NCBI GenBank assembly: GCA_017354895.1 | Contig: CP071493.1 | Span: 8,246,001 to 8,310,000, forward strand | Reading direction: 5' to 3' | DNA from: Podospora comata | Lineage: Eukaryota; Ascomycota; Sordariomycetes; Sordariales; Podosporaceae | DNA: 64,000 nt | Shown: positions 56,819-64,000 of the stretch, piece after piece | How the letters are laid out: every line of letters begins with the position of its first letter | How positions within the stretch are numbered: position 1 is the stretch's first letter | Notes under the pieces: generated by a model | What the model saw: the letters and a program-made list of their open reading frames with translations, nothing else | Databases searched by the model: none | Told to the model about the DNA's origin: nothing | Program-made: the position numbers and the translations under genes

Positions 56819-58402
56819 ATGGCAGCATCGCACACAGATGCTGGCCCTTCTCTCGCTCAAGGAGACAGCACAACCACGCTCGCTCCATCAGTTCCACCCA
56901 CCGCCATAAGCTCAGCCCAAAAGCTTAACCAACTGTTTGACAACCCAAAAGAACCCAAGCAAATCACTGGTAGCATTGAGAAAACAACAGCCACTGCCGC
57001 CGCAGCCGCCGTTGAAGATAGAGCCCCGGACGGTGGATATGGCTGGGTCTGCACCTTCTGCAGCTTCATGATCCACGCCAACACATGGGGAGTAGGATCA
57101 CCATGGGGAATATTTCTCGATCGCTACATATCCCAAGGTACTTTTGCGCGAGTGGGGAGGTTTGAGTACGCCATCATCGGAGGCCTGGCTATGGCTATGG
57201 CCCTCATCGTTGCACCACTGGCAAATCGCTGCAAAATAGCCCTGGGAACTCGAGGGACGATTGTGCTAGGGTCCGTGATTGCATCCATTGGAGTTCATAC
57301 TTCATCAACTGCATCCAAGGTTTGGCATTTGGTGCTATCGTATGGAGTTTGTTATGGGTTGGGGATGGGGATAGTGTACATTCCTGTAAGTTTTCTGAGC
57401 GCTCTGTCGAGATCGCCGTCGCTGACTGTGTGGTGACAGACCCTCTCCGTTGTTGGCCCCTGGTTTTCCACCCACCGGAGTTTAGCCATTGGCATTGCGA
57501 CAGCCGGATCAGGCTTTGGCGGGCTAGGGTACAGCCTTCTCGCCGGCAAGCTCATTGCCACGTACGGAATTCCTTGGACCTGGCGCATTATGTCCTATAT
57601 GATGTTCTTCTGCAACTTCTTCTGTGGCTTGCTTGTCAGAGAGAGCCCGGTAACAAAGTCACCTGTCAACAACCCTGTTGCGGCGAAGTCCTCATCCTTC
57701 AGCTTCCACATCTTCACCCGCCCGCAAGTGATTCTCATTCTCATCTGGGGCTTCATGGTGGAACTCGGCTATGTGTCGCTGTTCTTCTCGCTTCCAAGCC
57801 ACGCCACCTCCCTCGGCCTCGATCTCAATCAAGGGTCCATTGTCCAAGCCGTGCTGAGCCTCGGTATTGGAATTGGCCGCCCCTGCGTGGGTTGGGTAAG
57901 CGACAGGCAAGGCCGGATCAACACGGCACTGTTGATGACGCTCTTTTGCGGTTTAATCTCTCTTACTTTGTGGATCTATGCCCGATCGTATCCCCCGCTG
58001 TTGGTATTTGCATTCCTTGCTGGCATCTCATCGGGTACGTTTTGGAGCACTGCCAACCCCATCGTCACAGAAGTGGTGGGATTGAGGCAGTCCTCGGCCA
58101 CGTATTCAGCGGTGTGCTTGGTGATGGCGCTGCCTGCTACTTTTGGGGAAGCTATCGCTCTGCAGTTCGTGGATGAGAGCAGGACAGATGACGCCAAGTT
58201 TTTGCCCTCGCAGGTGTATGTTGGGTGCACGTACTTTGTTGGGGCGGTGGCGTTGTTGATGTTGAGGGCGTGGAGGGTGTGGCAGTTGCAGAGAAACCTG
58301 GCGGTCGTGGAAGATGCCGAAGTAGCTGGGGTTGTGCCTGAGGAGAAGAGGGTGTATGGGTGGATGATGCCGAGGATGTGGATCAAGGTTGTGAAGGTAT
58401 GA
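56819..58402 (+). CDS. MFS transporter, monocarboxylate (MCT/SLC16) type
   Basis: Plasma-membrane carrier of the monocarboxylate porter branch of the major facilitator superfamily. Two exons, 56819-57385 and 57440-58402, with a 54-nt intron give 509 residues. The branch signature PDGGYGWVC opens the first membrane helix (about residue 70), followed by the expected ~12 hydrophobic segments. The soluble N-terminus (1-65) is Ala/Thr/Ser-rich. SLAIGIATAGSGFGGLGYSLLAG is a typical helix-5 glycine block. The splice IVYIP-TLSVVGPWF is continuous. The substrate cannot be read from sequence; fungal members include the riboflavin carrier Mch5 and others exported with metabolite clusters, and no cluster is present here. 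It sits immediately after the SNF2 relic and converges on the NCS1 gene, 500 bp apart. Confidence 0.92.
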
Positions 58403-58902
58403 TGTGACGGAGAGAATGAATCACGACGGTTATGAAGGGCGTTAATGGTTATGGCAATATGGATACTGAATTACTAATAAGGCGTTGTAGGATCGGTGGG
58501 AAGGTAGACAAAAGGTTCTATCGATAGCAGTAATGTTTATTCCTTTTGGACCATGTTCCCAACCTGCCACACATGCTCTGACGCCTGTCAATCGTTCAAT
58601 AAAAGTTGTCCACGATGTGCACACCATGAGAAATGGTGTCACACGCAAACCTAAAAACATGAGTGAACAAAGAGCTATCATGACCAAGATAGCACGGCAT
58701 CTACCGGCTTGCAAGTATATTATCGTTATTTATTATCGCTGTTTTGACATGTTCTCGGCAAAACTCCCAGCATCAGGTATCCTCCATAACAACATTGGCA
58801 GATCAACTACGTCAAGGGTATAAACTTCCAAAAAAAAAAACAAAAGCAAACAACTGTTCCTTCCCTCCCAAGTCTGTTTTTCATCAACTCCAATTTTTTT
58901 TA
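58403..58902. other. Convergent 3' spacer
   Basis: Five hundred bases between two converging stop codons. Nothing is seen beyond likely 3' untranslated regions and an A10 run near 58832. Confidence 0.5.
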
Positions 58903-60877
58903 TTAAACAACCCTGCCCACATCCTTCTCTCCCTTGCCAGGGACATACTCCTGGCTCCCCGTCCCGCTGGCATTGTCAGCATCATACGCCACTCTCAAGT
59001 CATCAATCTCGTCGCCAACCTCCATCCACTTGTCGCTGCAGGCGGGGATGGGGCTGAGCTTGCACAGACCCCAGTACACAAACGCTGAGACTCCGAACCC
59101 GCCAAAGAAGTTGACGTTGTATACATAAGTGGCGCCAATGGGGACTTCCGTGCCAACAGCTCCGGCAAAACCAACGACGTTGATGAGAATGCCCGCGATA
59201 TAGGCGGTATAGGCGCGCCAGTGGAAGCCGTAGGTGAAGCGGTATGGGGAGGTGGGTCGGGCGTCGTAGAGCTCCTTGACGTCGAGGTAGCCCCTGCGGA
59301 CAAAGTAATAGTCGGAAATCATGACGCCGGCGATGGAGGACAGGAAAACCGAGTAGGCGGAGAGGTAGGTGGTGAACTGGTTGGTGTCGGTGAGGAGGGT
59401 GTAAGGGCACATGGCGAGACCGACAGCAGCGGCGATGTAACCACCGCGACGAATGTCCAACCAACGAGGCAGAAGGGCAGTCAAATCGGTACCGGCCGAG
59501 ACGGAGTTGGCAGCAATGTTGGTGCCGAGCTGGGCGAGGGCAAAAGCGGTAGCAATTACAAAGACGCCGAAACGCCCACCAGAACCGCTGTCATCAATGA
59601 ACTTTTCGAGGAGCTCAAGAGGGTCCCAGATGGGAGGACCGCCGTAGATGACTGTCGAGGAAGAGGAGACGATAATGCCGATGAATGAGGTGACAGCGAA
59701 ACCAATAGGGATGGTGAAGAGCTGAGACCAGAGAGCGTCTTTGGGCTTGCCAGCAAAGCGGGAGAAATCGGGGTCGTTGACAATGAGAGTCGCAAAGTTG
59801 GCAATGGAGCTCATCACACCTTTCACGAACTCCCAGGCGAGTTCGGAGCCTTCCAAGCGCGCTGGCTGGCGCACGATATCACCGAGCCCTTTGGCGCGAA
59901 CGACGGCCCAGACCAAGAAGGCGATACCCGCAACAGGGACGACATACGACTTGACGGTGAACAGATGGCGAATCTTGTGGACGGGGAACCAGATGGCCGG
60001 AAGCGAGCAGAGCCAGAAGATGAAGAAAGAAGCGTAATCGGCCGTGGTGGTACCGGAATTCTCAGGGAAGGTATTGGGGATGGTATTGCGGTCCTAGAAG
60101 CTGTCAGTTGGATGGATCCAGGCAACAGATGGCAGCTTTCCAACACTCACCCAAGATAGCCAGATTGCCCTGATCATGATGTAGACACACCTCCCTCCAA
60201 TGTACGACTGGACACCATACCAGATACAAGCTGCGATAGTTGTTAGCCCCGAAATGCGCCAAGTATGCGGTTCGCGAGGATCTCGTTGCTCACCCATGAC
60301 AGCCCGGTTAAACACTGGCCACAGACTTCCCCAGATTCCGAACGAGGATCTGGCCACGACCGGAAACCCAATGTGATACTGTGCGCCAATGCGGCCGGTC
60401 AAGCAAATAAAGAAGCCAGAAATCGCATAACCAAGCCAGACACAAATCCACGACTGCCACCACGACAGGCCGCCCACGATCATAGTACCGCTGATCATCC
60501 AGGTGTTGATGTTGAACGAATCGGCAATCCAGAAACCGACAAAGTTCCACGGACCCCATTGGCGTCGTTCGGGCTCAACCGGTTTGAGATCGTGGTTCGT
60601 CAACTGTGGTTGTGTCCGTGTCAGCTTGTCATTGCGACGGGACGAAGACGCGATAGAGGGGGCATGGATTCTTTCTGAAGGCCTAATCCGATATCCATGG
60701 ATCACGGACAGCTACAGAAAGAGGACGAGCGCGCGGTGTGTGAAGGGAGGAGGAGGTCCGCACCATTAGCTGTGCTGTTGTCAACCCGGGCTCCTGCTCG
60801 ACAGCAATCTTGTCCACGAAGCGCTTGAAGGCATTGCGTCTCCGCGGCGCCTCCGTAGTGAACGTTGTGTTCTCCAT
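58903..60877 (-). CDS. NCS1-family nucleobase/allantoin transporter
   Basis: Proton symporter of the nucleobase:cation symporter-1 family (Fur type: uracil, allantoin, uric acid or related substrates) at the plasma membrane. Four exons on the minus strand, 60877-60764, 60603-60294, 60230-60151 and 60093-58903, give 564 residues, normal for the family. Hallmarks: [35 protein letters not shown] (loop and helix 1, here cut), [30 protein letters not shown], and helix 6-8 segments with [20 protein letters not shown], which carries the conserved Asn-Asp-Pro-Asp. Later come [22 protein letters not shown] and [18 protein letters not shown]. Each splice restores a conserved motif. The exact substrate cannot be decided by eye. 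It converges on the MCT-type gene. Confidence 0.94.
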
Positions 60878-63211
60878 GGCTTCGATGGTATAGAGGGTCG
60901 ACCGAGGGCTGTGGGGTTTAGGTCAAAAAATTTGCAAGGTCGAGAGGAGCGTCAAACAGGTTGAGCAGACGAGGGGTGTTCTAGCTCTCCTCTAGGATGA
61001 CGCGCTGCTGCGACAGTGCTGCACGGGAGGCCGGGTCGGGGCTCTGTGAGGAGTTCGAATTGATCGACAAAATTGAGCCGTCAATTTTGCAGAACATCCC
61101 AGGCCAAAAGTAGGGGACCTCTTTTGTACTTATGCAAGATCGAGGTTGAAGAACCGGTGCATTACCGGTGCCAGAGGCGAAGAAGAAGGGGAGTCTTGAT
61201 AAGGGCTGTGGCGAGGTGATCCTGGACACCGGCAGACGAGTTATCTGCCATAGGGGCTTGGAGTTTCCAATACCTGCGTGTCACCGTCATGGAACAGCTG
61301 TTGGTTTCTTTGTGGCCGTAGTGGTTGACAATGTCATTCGATACTTATCTATGCCTAATTGGGTTTCTCGCCCCGCCGATCTCCAATTCTCAAAGACGGT
61401 GAGAATTGGTGTGGTATCGATATCGGCAACACCAAACTGGTGATGGCCCCTTCGTTTCCCCCACGCGTCAACCATGGCTGGGCTGGCTGCTGGACAGGGG
61501 GCTCTGAAAAGAGGTTTCGGTGGCACGCCAACATGGCTGTCGCCCGAGAAGTCTAGAGCAGAGCTGGCCGCAGGAGCTGTATCCCAGGCAAAATGCGCGC
61601 TCAAACCAAGGGTCTCGGCCAAACCGTCTGCAAGCTCTTGCAGCTGCTTCTTGGAGGTTGGAAGAAAGTTGGCTTGCTTGCAGGTGGTCTGTGACCTTGA
61701 GAGGCGCTACGGCAGGTCGGGACCCGCTGAAGGCTGTCCAGCCATTGGCCGTCCGCAGGGATGATCCCTTATCTTCGGAGAGCCGTTGACTTGGTGCACG
61801 GGAAAAATCTCACTTGGGCATCTTGGCCCTGCACCAAAATGGTCTATCGATAAGCGGGGATAAGATAACGGCCAATCGACCCCGCATCTCAGCGGATTCG
61901 AAAAGTTTTTACTTGATCCCATCGAGTCAAGCATGGCCGTCGTGAACAAAACCCCATGTTCCCAGGCCGCAAACCCTCATCCAATTGGGTTTAGGTGCAT
62001 GTGGGGTACCAAGCAAAGAAGCTTTTCAGCCAGTACCTTATTCAGGGAACCTGGAAGATGGCTGTTTGATGTTTGTCCTCCAGCGGGCAGGCAGAGCCTT
62101 TGCTCTTTGATCGGAGGTAAAAGCTTGAGTTGGACTATCCTAGCACGTGAAACTGTCTGTCCTCCCGCACTTGTTCGGTGAATGCCAAGTCCAAACAAGC
62201 CGCCGACGACATCAACTTTGAAGCTTGGGTTGCTTGGAGGGGTAAGCCACAATGTGCCACCTACAGTAGCTACCAGCCATCAACCTGCGCCTAGACCACC
62301 CGCAATGCGGGGCCGCGATAACCGGAGATAAGTTACCGTAGTCCCTGCTCTGTCGAACCACACGAGGAAAACCAAGAGCGACCAAGGCCAAACATATCCA
62401 TCTGTTTTAGTCCTATAGTTGACATCCAAAAGATGACAAAGTTACGAGTTTCCAATATGAAACCTTTCAGATGCTGTCTTGGCACATTTTCACATGGCAT
62501 TTTGGGAAACCCACGTTTTGGAGAAACTTCCCCCAGACCCCATACCAAGCACCGGGTTCGAGGAGGTTGGATGACCCCCACTCTCACTTTCACACACCAT
62601 CCAACCTGCCGGTTGAGCAGACCACTGATCAACCACCACGGGACGATACAACTCAGCCTGCAGACAGGGTCCAAAAAGGTAAAAAAGAGCGCATCTGTAT
62701 CTGCTGCGTGCCACAAAGCAACAGGGGCTCGAGAAGAGGTGTGCCTTGAGCTTGTCTGATAACCGGGTTGCCCCAGATCCCGGTGACGATTAAGGTATAT
62801 CTGATTAGACAGGGTGCCATTCGTCGGGGTCGACTGCCGTGGACGTTGCATTCACCCACGACCCTAATCTCAAGCTCGACCTAGCAGCTGGCTCTGGGTT
62901 CAATGACTTCGAAGCTGGCACCCTGTAGGCTTATCCGTAGTTATCCACTTGGCTGGCAAGATACTTTTCACCTGAGAGCTAGCAGTTACGGCAATTCAGC
63001 CTCACCAAACATTGGAGCCGCGGCTAGAGAGAATCAACGTGGAATTGCTCAATGTATTATCAAACTGCCTTCAATGTGGAAGAAGAATGTCCGCCCCAGA
63101 GATCATGCCCACCTCCTCGCTTAAGCACGTCTGATGCATTGCTAGATCCGAGCTACTATACTAGCTTCAACACCCCATCGCCAGTGCCTTGAAGCCCCTT
63201 CCGAGACGAGC
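60878..63211. other. Intergenic, nothing firmly supported
   Basis: About 2.3 kb between two minus-strand genes: promoter of the NCS1 gene on the left, then moderately GC-rich sequence with many short open frames on both strands (up to 172 codons at 62333-62851), none with recognisable motifs. No tRNA or tandem repeat was noticed. Confidence 0.4.
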
Positions 63212-63874
63212 CTACTCGTCAGAACTCTGGTGAGCTATTGGCAATGTCAGCACACGATACAGCACACATGGCAATGGCAATAACATTTGAGAACTTACCC
63301 CAATTTTCAAACGCTCGCAGACCTCCAAAGTCTCTTGCCAACAAAAGCTGCGTAGCTCTCTGCAGCTCTCCCTGGGGGATATGGATCTCCCTCTTAACAC
63401 CATGATCATGGTCAACGTATGTCATAACGTTGGGCTGAACGCATTTCCTCTCCGAGGTAGTGGCCACGTCCATGCTGGAGGATGGGTACCACTGGCCAGC
63501 GCAAGTGTCGTAGGGGCCAAGGTCCACACAGCATCCGAGTAATCCCTCCTGACTGAACGGATGTGTGATTTCACACCGGCCGTTGGCCTTGGTCTGGCAC
63601 GAGTTCTGGAAGTAGCCAGCGACAGTGGAGCCGTTGGGACAGCCCTCGCAGTGGACAACACCGCACCAAGGATCCGAGGCCTGACAGCAAACGGACGCGG
63701 GGATATCGCGGCTGATTCGAGTTGGGTTAGATTGGTCGAGCGTCATCGATGATTCTGAGCGACATACCAGCTGATAGTGTCAGCACCATCCCAACAGTCA
63801 CCTGAACGGTGAAAAAAGAGCCTCTCCGCAGCGCACCCAAGAATGGGAAGCAAAAGGAGGATTGTAAACAGCAT
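63212..63874 (-). CDS. Secreted cysteine-rich protein, function unknown
   Basis: Three exons on the minus strand, 63874-63768, 63711-63299 and 63234-63212, give 180 residues. The first 16 residues (MLFTILLLLPILGCAA) are a signal peptide. The mature part has 13 cysteines, including two CC pairs (SVCCQ, GCCVD), between about residues 27 and 125, then a cysteine-free, charged tail ending ENWAHQSSDE. Both introns have good motifs (GTATGT...CTAAC...CAG; GTAAGT...TAG), and the first splice yields an additional cysteine codon (TG|C) next to RDIPASVCC. The pattern WCG..HCEGCPNGSTVAGYF is distinctive, but I do not recognise the family. It is probably extracellular. It might continue to other gene models left of its stop, but the third exon ends cleanly. 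Confidence 0.75.
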
Positions 63875-64000
63875 GGCTGTCAAACTTTGTGGTGATAATT
63901 GTGAGGAGGTTTGAGTGATGGGTTGAATCGAGGAAGCGGGAAAGGGAAGGGCGACTTTGACTTCCGGATCCAGAGGGTGAGTGAGGTAGGTAAGGTAGGT

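Noticed and set aside
62333-62851. 172-codon minus-strand open frame
   Set aside because: No motif, and overlapping open frames on the other strand have equal length; compositional.

Overview
The window is nuclear DNA of a filamentous ascomycete, most likely of the Sordariomycetes. The evidence is the gene structure (short introns of about 50-220 nt with GT-AG ends and CTAAC-like branch sites), pyrimidine-rich and CAA-rich leaders, fungal-only families (split FAS alpha/beta subunits, a CFEM protein, DUF3176, fungal-type secreted proteins) and traces that look like repeat-induced point mutation (RIP). I cannot name the genus from sequence alone.

Layout. 1-14720: the two subunits of cytosolic fatty acid synthase, divergently transcribed from a shared 3 kb region (FAS1 on -, running off the left edge; FAS2 on +, complete). 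15607-24104: guanine deaminase, a small secreted cysteine-rich protein, a four-helix MARVEL-like membrane protein and a secreted type II asparaginase homologue with altered active-site motifs. 25396-26873: an acidic low-complexity protein of unknown function and a tRNA-Ser(AGA). 26962-31173: two neighbouring decayed genes on the - strand, a 2-oxoglutarate/Fe(II) oxygenase-like gene and a DUF3176 membrane protein gene, both broken by frameshifts or stops. 31761-40669: a CFEM secreted protein, the DEAD-box helicase DBP4 and a SUN-domain protein, all on -. 42719-45581: UDP-glucose 4-epimerase (+) converging with a zeta-crystallin-type quinone oxidoreductase (-). 47398-53010: a 1,853-residue ankyrin-like protein built from a repeated ~100-residue module with a C-terminal coiled coil. 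53011-56674: a repeat island with a 531-bp foldback element that has RIP-like asymmetry between its arms, plus a decayed SNF2/RING helicase remnant. 56819-63874: an MFS monocarboxylate-type transporter, an NCS1 nucleobase transporter and a secreted cysteine-rich protein.

FAS1 and FAS2 encode the partners of one alpha6-beta6 complex, so their shared promoter region is functionally meaningful. DBP4 (ribosome assembly), the SUN protein (nuclear envelope), the epimerase (UDP-galactose supply) and the oxidoreductase are ordinary housekeeping genes. Guanine deaminase and the NCS1 carrier both act on nucleobases, but they lie 42 kb apart and are not a cluster. The accessory signals are the decayed pair at 27-31 kb, the repeat island at 53-57 kb, a dispersed 21-bp minisatellite family at 34.1 and 46.6 kb, and the large ankyrin-like gene. 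I see no CRISPR array, rRNA gene, secondary-metabolite core enzyme or intact transposase.
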